Shown: positions 1 through 11,941, numbered from the stretch's first letter. The stretch: DNA of 64,000 bases from Burkholderiales bacterium (GCA_028864885.1 JAGWLR010000001.1:1-64000), one strand, 5' to 3'. Translations and numbers: made by a program. Notes: generated from the letters alone by a model not told the origin.

Positions 1-2
1 TC

Positions 3-115
3 AAAGAGGCCGCCGCACGTCTGGCCATCACGCCTGAACCCTCATAATCCAAGCGTCTTGCCTGGGGGAATTTGGGGTGGCCACAGGTGGGGGAATTTGA
101 AGTGGCCATCGGGGA
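3..115 (+). mobile_element. Right end of an IS21-family-like insertion sequence (IstB C-terminal codons plus terminal repeats)
   Basis: Open frame KEAAARLAITPEPS* at 3-47, followed by two tandem copies of TGGGGGAATTTGRRGTGGCCA at ~64-109, resembling IS21-family multiple terminal repeats. Confidence 0.55.
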
Positions 116-181
116 AGATCCGCGTCAGTCAATGAGCCTGATTTCCGGCCCATTGCAGCAGAACAGCCTGAAGAGATCTCG

Positions 182-532
182 GTGAGGAAGAAGGTTGGAT
201 TGACAAGGTCTGAAGCAGATCGCATCGAAGAAATTGCTGCAGCTGAAGGCTTTTCCTCAGCAAAATGGATCGTAGCCCTCATACGCGCTCGGCTGACAAA
301 GACGGCTCAATTTGGACAGTCTGAACTGGAGGCGTTAACTGAATCGAATCTCCGATTGCACAGGATCGGGCGCAACCTAAACCAGATCGCTAGGGCTTTG
401 AACACGTCTCTTGATGAGCGCCATTTGTACCGTGTTGAGATGATTGAGGCGCTGAGTCGGGTTATCTCCGAGCACACGAAACATGTGTCGCATCAAATTA
501 CTGCGAACATTGCGAGGTGGCGAATCAAATGA
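182..532 (+). CDS. MobC-like plasmid mobilization/relaxosome protein, probably 5'-truncated
   Basis: Ribbon-helix-helix-like N-terminus and MobC-type motif RIGRNLNQIARALN; frame stays open upstream to ~101 inside the IS end. Confidence 0.6.
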   Translation: MRKKVGLTRSEADRIEEIAAAEGFSSAKWIVALIRARLTKTAQFGQSELEALTESNLRLHRIGRNLNQIARALNTSLDERHLYRVEMIEALSRVISEHTKHVSHQITANIARWRIK

Positions 533-768
533 GCGCGGTTGATGGCGCGATACATCTGGTTTTGTTGCAAGATGCATGTAGCGGCCTCGATGATGTTTTT
601 GCTGGCCGGGTGGTTGACGCCGATACCGTCTTGCTGGCGCTGCAAAGGCGCCGAGTTCAGTATGGCGCACGGTCCGAAAATGCCAATAAATTGATTTTTG
701 TGTCAAGTGGCTATGCAGAAATGCATAATCTTGATATAAATATCAAATGCAAACCCTCCAAGAGCTAG
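529..768 (+). CDS. Hypothetical protein, ATGA-coupled to the mobC-like ORF
   Basis: ORF overlaps the mobC stop (ATGA); no recognised domain. Confidence 0.3.
   Translation: MSAVDGAIHLVLLQDACSGLDDVFAGRVVDADTVLLALQRRRVQYGARSENANKLIFVSSGYAEMHNLDINIKCKPSKS
731..746. promoter_or_regulatory. Palindrome TTGATAT-AA-ATATCAA directly upstream of hipB ATG, candidate HipB operator
   Basis: Perfect 7-bp inverted repeat abutting the start codon at 747. Confidence 0.5.
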
Positions 769-1001
769 GTGAAGCCGTCGCCGAGCGCCGCAAGGCGCTC
801 AACCTGCGCCAGCAGATGGTCGCGGAGCAGGCTGGTATCACCCCCGAATCCCTGTCCCGCTTCGAGCGGGGGCGCGGTGCCGAGTTCGGCGCCCGCAAGC
901 TGTTGGCCGTGCTGGCTGTGCTTGGCATGGAGCTCAACATCATCCCCACGGGCCAGGCGGGCACGCTGGACGAACTGCGCCGTGAGCGCAATCAGGCATG
1001 A
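747..1001 (+). CDS. hipB: HipB-like XRE-family antitoxin/regulator
   Basis: HTH motif LRQQMVAEQAGITPESLSRFERGRG; overlaps hipA. Confidence 0.85.
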   Translation: MQTLQELGEAVAERRKALNLRQQMVAEQAGITPESLSRFERGRGAEFGARKLLAVLAVLGMELNIIPTGQAGTLDELRRERNQA

Positions 1002-2338
1002 AGCTCTCGGTCTACGTCATGGGCCGCGATGTGGCCGTGCTGGAGCAATCAGGCGACTTCAAGAGCGTCCTGAGCTACCACGCCAACACGGTGCCTGATG
1101 ACTTTGTTTCCCTCACGATGCCGGTGCGAACCGAGTCCTACGTGTGGGATGACCAATTGCCGCCCGTGCTGCAGATGAACCTGCCCGAGGGTTATCTGCT
1201 GCAAGTGCTGCAAGAGCAATTCGGCCCGCACATTGGTGCCAGCCCGATTGCCTTGCTGTCGGTCATCGGCCGCAACATGGTGGGGCGCATTCAGGTGGCT
1301 GCCACGGGCGCGGAGCTGAACCAACCGGCCAGGCCCATCGAGGTGGCGGCGCTGCTGAAGGGCGACAACTCTGAAGAGGCCTTTGCCGAGCTCGTTCGTC
1401 AGCACGCGACCAGCGGTGTGTCTGGCGTGGTGCCTAAGTTCCTGGATGAGGCCGAAGAAGCGCAGCCAGCAGGCTCGCCATTGGCAGCGCACAAGAAAGC
1501 AAGCCTGATCACGCGGCGGCACATCATCAAGGGCTCCAGCAAGCAACTGCCCTTTGTGGCCTTGAACGAACATCTGTGCATGCAAGTGGCATCAAGGGTC
1601 ATGCCCACGGCCAAAACCGAAGTGTCAGACGATGGCCAGGCCCTGGTGGTGCACCGCTTCGATGTGGATGAGCACGGTCAGCCCCACTGGGGCATGGAAG
1701 ACTTCTGTTCATTGCTGGGCCTGAGGCCTGCAGCCAAGTACGACACGACCTGGGAGCGCATTGCAAAGGCCGTGCGCGACCACGTGCCTGCCGAGCGCAG
1801 GCTTGAGACTTTCAGGCAATTGGCCATAACCTTGCTGCTGACCTATGCCCTGCGCAATGCTGATTGCCACGCCAAGAACCTGGCTCTGCTGTACACCTGC
1901 CGTGCTGACGTGCACTTATCGCCTGCGTACGACATGCTGACCACCAGCGTGTATGCAGGCTTTCAGCACAACCCACCGGGTATCGAGTTCATGGGCAAGA
2001 AGACCTGGACGCCGGGCAAGAACCTGCAGAAGTTCATTGCTGCCACGTTTGGCGTTCAGCCGAGAGAGCAGATGCAGATAGTGGAAGCGATCAGTGACGC
2101 GGTGGCCGATGTGGGCGTGCAGGTTCGTGAAGCCATGGCACAGCACGGCGGGTTCAACGACGTTGGAAAGCGCATGCTCATGGCTTGGGCAGAGGGCGTG
2201 CAGGGCTTACGTGATCAGCGCGTCTATGCGGTGGGTGACTGGCGCCCAGGTGATGCATTTGAAGGTTTCTCTCCGCCACCCAAGCAAAAAGTAGAAGTAA
2301 ACAAAATTGGCCGATCTCCCCTGCTGGGCAAGCACTGA
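998..2338 (+). CDS. hipA: HipA-like serine/threonine kinase toxin
   Basis: HipA features: SGVVPKFL, NADCHAKNLALLY catalytic region, SPAYDMLTT; paired with hipB. Confidence 0.9.
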   Translation: MKLSVYVMGRDVAVLEQSGDFKSVLSYHANTVPDDFVSLTMPVRTESYVWDDQLPPVLQMNLPEGYLLQVLQEQFGPHIGASPIALLSVIGRNMVGRIQVAATGAELNQPARPIEVAALLKGDNSEEAFAELVRQHATSGVSGVVPKFLDEAEEAQPAGSPLAAHKKASLITRRHIIKGSSKQLPFVALNEHLCMQVASRVMPTAKTEVSDDGQALVVHRFDVDEHGQPHWGMEDFCSLLGLRPAAKYDTTWERIAKAVRDHVPAERRLETFRQLAITLLLTYALRNADCHAKNLALLYTCRADVHLSPAYDMLTTSVYAGFQHNPPGIEFMGKKTWTPGKNLQKFIAATFGVQPREQMQIVEAISDAVADVGVQVREAMAQHGGFNDVGKRMLMAWAEGVQGLRDQRVYAVGDWRPGDAFEGFSPPPKQKVEVNKIGRSPLLGKH

Positions 2339-2347
2339 ATCAGAACC

Positions 2348-2995
2348 ATGAGTCTCGTCAAATCTAAACAACGGGTGGCCGACCACGGCGAAGTCTTCAC
2401 TCCGCCATGGATGGTGGAAGCCATGCTGGACCTCGTGAAGGACGAAACTGAACGCATCGACGCGCGGTTTCTGGAGCCCGCCTGCGGCAGCGGTAATTTC
2501 ATCTGCCGCATCTTGCAACGCAAGCTGGCAGCGGTAGAGCTGAAATATGGCCGATCCGACTTCGAGCGACAGAACTACGCGCTGCTGGCTCTGATGTGCA
2601 TCTACGGCATCGAGCTGCTGGCCGACAACGTGGCGGAATGCCGAGCCAATGCGCTGGAGATTTTTGCCGAGTACGCCAGGGTCATCGAAGGTGAGGACCT
2701 GTACCTTGCTGCATCGCATGTCCTGAGGTGCAACATCCTGCACGGCGACGCGCTCACCATGCGCACATGCGATGGCGTCCCTATCGCATTCGCCGAATGG
2801 GGCTACGTGGGCAAGGGCAAGTTTCAGCGGCGCGACTTTCGCCTGGATGTGCTGACCGGCTCATCGAACTTCAGCGCTGAGGGCTCTCTGTTCGGCAAGC
2901 ATGAAATCTTCACCCCCATCAAAACCTACCCGCCCATGACGGTACGTGAACTCGCATCTGCCGGCAGCGACAAGAGTCCAGAGGAGGCCCTGTGA
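2348..2995 (+). CDS. N6-adenine DNA methyltransferase-like protein (short; intact motif I, no NPPY)
   Basis: GEVFTPPWMVEAMLDLV and FLEPACGSGNF motifs. Confidence 0.8.
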   Translation: MSLVKSKQRVADHGEVFTPPWMVEAMLDLVKDETERIDARFLEPACGSGNFICRILQRKLAAVELKYGRSDFERQNYALLALMCIYGIELLADNVAECRANALEIFAEYARVIEGEDLYLAASHVLRCNILHGDALTMRTCDGVPIAFAEWGYVGKGKFQRRDFRLDVLTGSSNFSAEGSLFGKHEIFTPIKTYPPMTVRELASAGSDKSPEEAL

Positions 2996-4591
2996 GCGAA
3001 AAAGTCAGTTTCACCCTGCGTGGGCGCAACCCCGATGTTCTGACCTGCATCGCAAACCTGTCGAACGACGAAGTCTTCACCCCGCCCGAGTTGGCCAACC
3101 GCATGCTCGACTTGCTGGCTCAGGGTTGGGCGGACGACCATGGCGGCGCCAACATCTGGCAGAACCAGACGGTCAAGTTTCTCGACCCCTTCACCAAGTC
3201 AGGCGTGTTTCTGCGTGAAATCACCAGCCGCCTCGTTCAGGGCTTGGCCGAGCAGATTCCTGACCTGCAACAGCGGGTCGATCACATCCTGACAAAGCAA
3301 GTGTTTGGCATCGCCATCACCCGGCTGACCAGCCTCCTGGCGCGCCGAAGCCTGTACTGTTCCAAGCAAGCCAATGGTCCGCATTCGGTGACCAAACAGC
3401 TCGCCGACGAAGCGGGGAACATCTGGTTTGAGCGCACGGAACACACCTGGGTGCAGGGCAAGTGCAGCTATTGCGGCGCTAGTCGAGCCGCGCTGGACCG
3501 GGGCGCCGGCTTGGAAACCCATGCCTACGCCTTCATCCACACCCACGATATCAAGACTCGCATGGCCGAGTTGTTTGGAGACGATATGCAATTCGATGTG
3601 ATTATCGGCAACCCCCCTTACCAGCTGAGCGACGGCGGCCATGGCGCGAGCGCCGCGCCGATCTACCAGTTGTTTGTAGAAAACGCTCTCGACCTAGAGC
3701 CGCACTACGCCGTCTTCGTCACGCCGTCGCGATGGATGGCGGGTGGCAAAGGACTAGACGCCTTTCGCGCGCGCATGCTGGCTGACAAGCGGATGCGCAA
3801 TATCGTCGACTATCCCAAGCTGTACGAGGGATTCCCAGGCGTGAAGATTCGGGGGGGCATTTCGTATTTCATGTGGGATCGCAACCATAACGGATCATGT
3901 TTAGTGCAAACCATTTGGGATGGACAACCAACAGGCCCAGCCGTTGCTCGACATCTTGACCGGTACGACATCCTTGTTCGACGCAATGAAGCCGTCCCTA
4001 TCTTGGAGAAGGTTCTAGCTCTACGCGAGCCCAGCTTTGACAGCCAAGTGTCCAGCGGCAAACCGTTCGGATTTCGTACCTTCTTCCACGGCCAAGCCGA
4101 CGCACAAAAGATCGCCGATCCTGTCAAGTTGTATGGCTCACGCAAGGTAACTTGGATTGAACGGGCAGATGTAGTCGTCAACCCCGCATGGGTGGATGAG
4201 TGGAAAGTGCTGATGACTGCAGTACAAGGCACCAGCGCTGCTGTTGAGACGAAATTTTTGAGCAAACCGATCCTTGCCGAGCCAGGATCGGCATGCACTG
4301 AGACCTACCTCGTCGCCGGACACTTCAAAGACAAAGAGCGGGCCGTCAACTGCGCAAACTTCCTCCGAACCCGCTTCGTTCGATTTCTGGTTTCGCTGCG
4401 GAAAGCCACCCAGCACGCGACCCGTGACGTTTACGCCTTCGTGCCTGGAGTACCTCTCGACCAAGAATGGACAGACGAGAAGCTCTACAAGCGCTATGGA
4501 CTGACTGAGGAAGAGATCGCCTTCATTGAATCGCAAGTCGCTGAACACGACGCCGCTCTCTTTGACGATGCCGTGGTTGACGAGGCTGACG

Positions 4592-4599
<8 letters not shown>
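2992..4599 (+). CDS. Eco57I-type restriction-modification methyltransferase
   Basis: NDEVFTPPELANRMLDLL, FLDPFTKSGVFLREI (variant motif I), CSYCGAS zinc-ribbon-like CxxC, VIIGNPPYQLSDGG (motif IV). Confidence 0.85.
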
Positions 4600-7153
<2,554 letters not shown>

Positions 7154-7445
7154 CTTTGCGAACTAACATCGGATAAGACGATGGCCGGATTTCATCGCGA
7201 TTCAGTTTGAAACTGCACGCAGTTGTACATATACGCTAGTCACGTCTATCGAGTTCAATGTTCGTGCATTGGAGGATGCGGACAAAGCCATACCTGAGCC
7301 GAAGAAGTGAATGGCAGACGGCTGCGGGCATAAGCCAATCGCCAAGGCTTGCATCACCAGCGTAATTGATGTCGGGCGAGGTTGATACAGGTTGGTTACG
7401 AGCCACTGATAAAGTTCCTACCAGAAAATAAACAGGGATAAAGCG

Positions 7446-8006
7446 ATGTCTAGACCATTCATCGTGCTGGGAGACCAGACCGATCACGGCGGCGTTGTCA
7501 TTGAGGCGTCGGTGATGACCGACACACACGGCAAAGGCATAGCTCGTGTTGGTGACCAAGTAACCTGCCCAAAGCGGAACCATGGCACCACGGTGATCGT
7601 GACTGGCGATCCAACCATGATCATTGACGGCAAGGCAGCAGCCAGGCACGGCGACAAGTGCGCTTGCGGGGCTACCTTAATTTCAAGCCAATTTCTGTCG
7701 GGTGTCAGCGAAGGTGGCAGCGCACATGCAGGGCTGCGCGCTGCCAGCAATGAGGCCGCCCAAGGCACCTCGTACGCTGCCAGCCATGGAGAAGGCGTAG
7801 CTCAATCTTCTGACGATCATTTGGAGCAGTTCTTCGTCGTGCTGGATGGTCAAGGGCAGCCGGCGGCTGGCTTCTCCTACCGGCTGGACGACGGCGATGC
7901 CAAGTTGCACGAGGCTTCTATCGATTCAGCCGGGGCTACAAAAGCGTTTCCGATGAATGCCAATCCGAAGGCCACATTCTGGCTGCCGATGGGGGCGAGG
8001 CGATGA
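7446..8006 (+). CDS. PAAR domain-containing protein with C-terminal extension (T6SS spike tip)
   Basis: PAAR features: HGKGIARVGDQVTCPKRNHGTTVIVTGDPTMIIDGKAAARHGDKCACGATLI. Confidence 0.85.
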   Translation: MSRPFIVLGDQTDHGGVVIEASVMTDTHGKGIARVGDQVTCPKRNHGTTVIVTGDPTMIIDGKAAARHGDKCACGATLISSQFLSGVSEGGSAHAGLRAASNEAAQGTSYAASHGEGVAQSSDDHLEQFFVVLDGQGQPAAGFSYRLDDGDAKLHEASIDSAGATKAFPMNANPKATFWLPMGARR

Positions 8007-8653
8007 GCGATACAGCGGTGAATGATTTGACTGCAACAGTCACGGGTGACATCGATGGCGATACGCGTCTTCTCGCTGCCATTGCCTATGGCGAAGGCTC
8101 CACAGACGATGTTGAAACAGAGATCGCAGGTATTGCGCATGCAGTTGTCAATCGCGCGAAAGCTTGGGGCAACAGGACAGTCTCAGAGGTGATCCGTGAT
8201 GATCCCAACTACAGTTATGCGACAAATGGCAAGAGCGAGCGCTTTAACCTGCTGAAGGCGTCCAGCTTGGATGCCATCAACAAATCCAAGGGCATGCGCT
8301 TGGCCATCAACGCCGCACGGCAAGCGCTGGCGGGGCAAGGTGACGACCCGTCCAATGGCGCATATTGGTGGGATGGCATTGACCTCAAAGACAAGAAGTC
8401 AGTCAACCCCCGTATCGCATATGGCTTCAAGTACGGCGATGCATCCCACAACATCTTTGGCATGCCGCCGATCCTGAAGCCGCAAGTGATTTACTGGCAA
8501 GTGCGCAACAAGAAGACCGGGCAGATCGAAAACTCCAAAGAGCGTGGGCGCTTCGATTGCATCTACGTGTCCAAGGCTGCGCATGGCAAGACCATTTTCT
8601 GGCGCTATAACCCCGACTACGTGAAGGCCAGCGGCGCAAAGGAGTACAAATGA
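8003..8653 (+). CDS. SleB-like cell wall hydrolase, putative T6SS effector
   Basis: LLAAIAYGEGSTDDVETEIAGIAHAVVNRAKAWGNRTVSEVI resembles the Hydrolase_2/SleB fold; ATGA overlap with PAAR gene. Confidence 0.65.
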   Translation: MSDTAVNDLTATVTGDIDGDTRLLAAIAYGEGSTDDVETEIAGIAHAVVNRAKAWGNRTVSEVIRDDPNYSYATNGKSERFNLLKASSLDAINKSKGMRLAINAARQALAGQGDDPSNGAYWWDGIDLKDKKSVNPRIAYGFKYGDASHNIFGMPPILKPQVIYWQVRNKKTGQIENSKERGRFDCIYVSKAAHGKTIFWRYNPDYVKASGAKEYK

Positions 8654-9576
8654 AAGCACAGCTTTCCTTTGGGGCATTGCTGACCCTGCCGGTGTTGGCA
8701 TTGGCAGGGGAGCAAATGGATAGCAGCGCTTTCTATGACGCGGCTCCTGGTCAGGTGTTTCGTGGCGTCGAAGCTCAAGCTTTGACGGTTGGCACGTTGG
8801 AGGGCGACGAGACGCCATACCTAACCGCGCATGGCACGGTATCGGGCAAGGCGCTCTACCTCGAATTGCATGGGGCTTCGTTGCGGCTTCAGATAGGGCG
8901 ACGAACTTTTCAGCGCCAACTGGAACGGGCATATCGTCCAGCAGGCACACGTGTTGCGGAGCTGGACAGCCGAGGCACATCCCTCTATATCAAGAGCGAT
9001 GTTCAGGCGCACAACAGCACGCTGTGCTTGGAGTCCTTGCCAGCCTTTGCCAGCGGCAGCACGTTCAACAAGAGCGTGTTTGTCATTTTGGACTCCGCCA
9101 AGTCACCGAGGGTGTACCAGTTGCCTCCGTTGTTCGCATCATGCCGGGCATTGGTTGCGCGGCAGAGTGGGGCATTCGAGGTGCCAATATGGAGTCCGTT
9201 GACTGAGCCTTCGCGTGGCTATCAGATCACGTATTTCCGGTTAGACAAGTCAGGCCTTGTGGCGACGAAACGCAGACTGAAGGCTGAGGTCTCGGAGTCT
9301 GCCTCTGATCAATTCACGTTCACTGAGCAGGCGCCCGATGCCCCGCCGGCTAAACCAGATTTTGCCTCGCAAACAATTGAGCGTGGCGAAAGTTGCCTTC
9401 ATCTTTCAGGCGAGTTTGGCGGCGACCGTTCGGCGAGGGACAAGGAACTGACGGCGGAAATGACGCGACTGAGCTGTGGCACTGTCGTCAAGTCACTGAA
9501 GAGATTGAAGTCAACCTTGCCCAAAGATTCCAGGCAGTTGACGGAAGTGAACGAGTTGCTCAAGGCATTCGAGTAG
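8650..9576 (+). CDS. Secreted protein, candidate cognate periplasmic immunity protein
   Basis: Signal peptide MKAQLSFGALLTLPVLALAG; overlaps hydrolase stop; no other recognised domain. Confidence 0.5.
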   Translation: MKAQLSFGALLTLPVLALAGEQMDSSAFYDAAPGQVFRGVEAQALTVGTLEGDETPYLTAHGTVSGKALYLELHGASLRLQIGRRTFQRQLERAYRPAGTRVAELDSRGTSLYIKSDVQAHNSTLCLESLPAFASGSTFNKSVFVILDSAKSPRVYQLPPLFASCRALVARQSGAFEVPIWSPLTEPSRGYQITYFRLDKSGLVATKRRLKAEVSESASDQFTFTEQAPDAPPAKPDFASQTIERGESCLHLSGEFGGDRSARDKELTAEMTRLSCGTVVKSLKRLKSTLPKDSRQLTEVNELLKAFE

Positions 9577-9751
9577 GACGGGGCTCAGTACAGCCCGGTA
9601 CAGTGCCTTTTCAGGTACACCAGCGGTACAGCCATCAGCTTTGACCGATTTCTGAAAAATTCGCTAAGTTACTGTCACCAAAGTACTTTTAGCTTTTCTA
9701 GGTTACGGTTGCTTCCGGTACACTTTGCTAGGTAATCACCATTGCCCGCCA

Positions 9752-9797
9752 ACTCATAATCCTTTGGTCGTTGGTTCAAGTCCAACACGGCCTACCA
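9752..9797 (+). repeat. 3' fragment of tRNA-Met(CAU), probable attR of the island
   Basis: ACTCATAATCCTTTGGTCGTTGGTTCAAGTCCAACACGGCCTACCA: CAT anticodon loop, 3' anticodon stem, complete T-arm (GTTGG TTCAAGT CCAAC), CCA; upstream sequence lacks the 5' half. Confidence 0.8.
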
Positions 9798-9921
9798 ATC
9801 ATCGCCTTGCAGGGCCTTGGTCGGATCGCGGTACATTTTTCTTTACACGCCAAAACTTTCCCGCCTGGGTTGATTCTGCTAAGGTCGTTCCGTGTCCATA
9901 CAGCAATGAGATGGAATGATC

Positions 9922-10209
9922 ATGGATCAGATAGCCAAGTTGGTTGAACAGCGAATCCGCGAATCCGAGTTGCAACTCAAGCATGTGGATGACCTGATGG
10001 GCAAGGCCAGTGTGCCAATGGGGGCAAACTTGTCCGACCTGAAAGCGCGTCGCGATCAGGCTGCCAAGCAGTTGGAGGCAGTTCGCAGCCAGGACCACAC
10101 CGCGCGCGACATCTCTCACGCCGAGGGCGTCAAGGGTGTGCTCGAAACGATTGGTCTGGAGCTGGAGAAAGCCCTGCTGGCGGTTTTCGAGAAAGACAAA
10201 CGTCACTGA
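9922..10209 (+). CDS. Hypothetical helical protein
   Basis: ORF with charged, coiled-coil-like composition; no recognised family. Confidence 0.55.
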   Translation: MDQIAKLVEQRIRESELQLKHVDDLMGKASVPMGANLSDLKARRDQAAKQLEAVRSQDHTARDISHAEGVKGVLETIGLELEKALLAVFEKDKRH

Positions 10210-10331
10210 TCTTTCTCAATTCGCGACAAAGTCCGGATTGCGACCGCCTACGCGCAGGGGTATAAGGAAAATTCGCGCTGGCAGTTTTCCTGCGGGCTTT
10301 GTCGAACCCTGTGGCTGAAAGGGTCTTGATC

Positions 10332-10754
10332 ATGACTACCCCTGCTCAATCGGACACCAAGCCCGTGGTGCCTGAATTCAACTGGTTGGCCGCCCCGGCT
10401 CAGATTGCAGACTTTTGGATGCAGATGATGACGCCGCCGCAAAACATGGGCGAGCAGCTGACCGCACCGATGACTGCCAGCATGGACGAGGCCATGAAGA
10501 TGGCCAATGTGTTCAATGCGCTGGTGCAAACCCAGGTGGAATGCTGGAGCAATCTGCAAAGCGGCATGACGCAATGGATGCAGGCGGTGGATTTGCGCAA
10601 TCAGCACACGGGTGCCGACTCGGCCGGGGCCATCTTGTGCCCCCCTGAACAGTTCACACCTGAGAACATCGTTAAAACCGCCACTGGCATGGTCAGTGTC
10701 ATGACCGATGCCATGATGAACGCCGTCAAGCATGACATCGATGGCGTGAGTTGA
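10332..10754 (+). CDS. Hypothetical (weakly phasin-like) protein
   Basis: ORF, PAQIADFWMQMMTPPQNM..., helical. Confidence 0.5.
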   Translation: MTTPAQSDTKPVVPEFNWLAAPAQIADFWMQMMTPPQNMGEQLTAPMTASMDEAMKMANVFNALVQTQVECWSNLQSGMTQWMQAVDLRNQHTGADSAGAILCPPEQFTPENIVKTATGMVSVMTDAMMNAVKHDIDGVS

Positions 10755-10766
10755 CGGCACAAGGCA

Positions 10767-11882
10767 TCACGCTTGGGTGAACAGGTGGGTGACCCAAGCC
10801 CCACCCACGACCAGCCAGAAAAACAGCAGCAAGGCCAGCAACAAGGGTTTGAAGCCCGCTTGTTTGATGGCGTGAGCCTGGGTGGACAGGCCCAAGGCTG
10901 CCATGGCAGTGGCCAGCAAGACGGTGTCGAGTTGGTTGACCTCACGGGTCACGGCCAGGGGCAGCACGTTCAGTGAGTTGAACAGCACCATGGCGATGAA
11001 GCCCACGGCAAACCAGGGCACGCTGGCCAGCCACGAGGGTTGGGCCGAGCGCGCCGCCCCATGCTGGGCCGAGCGGCGTGACAGCCAGAAGGACAAGGTC
11101 ATCAAAAACGGCGCCAGCAGCATCACCCGGACCATTTTGGTGATCAGGGCGACGTTGGCCGATTCGACGCTGACAGAGCGAGCGGCCGCCACCACCTGAG
11201 CCACTTCATGGATGGTGGCCCCCGCATACAAACCCAGGTTATGGGTGTCGTGCGGCAAGAAGGCCAGGTGGCTGTTGAGCGCGTACAGCCATGGGTACAA
11301 AAAGATCCCGACCGTGCCGAACACCACCACGGTGGCCACGGCCATGGTGACCTGCTCGGATCGTCCTTTGACCACGGGTTCGGTGGCCATGACGGCCGCC
11401 GCACCGCAGATGGCGCTGCCCGCACCGATCAGCATGGCTGCACGCGAGTCCATCTTGAACACGCGGGTGCCGATCCAGGTGGCCAGCAAGAAGGTCGAAC
11501 TGAGCATCACCACGTCGATCAAGACCCCAGTCATGCCCACATGGGCAATGTCCTGAACGGTCAGGCGCAGGCCGTACAGGATCACCCCCGCCCGCAGCAG
11601 CGTGAAGCGGGCAAAGTGCACCCCGGCGCCAGCAGGTGCGGCCACTCTGGGATACAGGGTGTTGCCAATCACCATGCCCAGCAAGATGGACAAGGTCAAG
11701 GAACTGAAGCCGTGGGCACCTAGCCAGGCCCAGTGATCGGCATACATCGCCATCTGGGCGATGCCACCACTCAAAAGCAAGCCCGGCAAGAGATCAGTGG
11801 ATGCGGCGGGAAGGGGGCGTGAGGCTGACTGCATGATCTTGAACTGCTTGAAGAACTGGGGACCAGTCTCAAGCGTTTTCAT
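10767..11882 (-). CDS. YeiH/UPF0324-family putative sulfate exporter
   Basis: Membrane protein with ILLGMVIGNTLYP, IGAGSAICGAAAVMATEPVV; divergent from LysR gene. Confidence 0.85.
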   Translation of the reverse strand: MKTLETGPQFFKQFKIMQSASRPLPAASTDLLPGLLLSGGIAQMAMYADHWAWLGAHGFSSLTLSILLGMVIGNTLYPRVAAPAGAGVHFARFTLLRAGVILYGLRLTVQDIAHVGMTGVLIDVVMLSSTFLLATWIGTRVFKMDSRAAMLIGAGSAICGAAAVMATEPVVKGRSEQVTMAVATVVVFGTVGIFLYPWLYALNSHLAFLPHDTHNLGLYAGATIHEVAQVVAAARSVSVESANVALITKMVRVMLLAPFLMTLSFWLSRRSAQHGAARSAQPSWLASVPWFAVGFIAMVLFNSLNVLPLAVTREVNQLDTVLLATAMAALGLSTQAHAIKQAGFKPLLLALLLFFWLVVGGAWVTHLFTQA

Positions 11883-11941
11883 TGATCAGTCCAGCAACTT
11901 ATTTGGTTAATATCTACCTATTAAACCGATAGATTGAGCAG

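Noticed and set aside
7190-7310. Start-less reading frame ...SIEFNVRALEDADKAIPEPKK* upstream of the PAAR gene
   Set aside because: Could be a remnant of a T6SS-related gene, but too short and motif-free to support.
9799-10206. 135-aa minus-strand ORF right of the tRNA fragment
   Set aside because: Overlaps a better plus-strand ORF with a start and ribosome-binding context; no motif.
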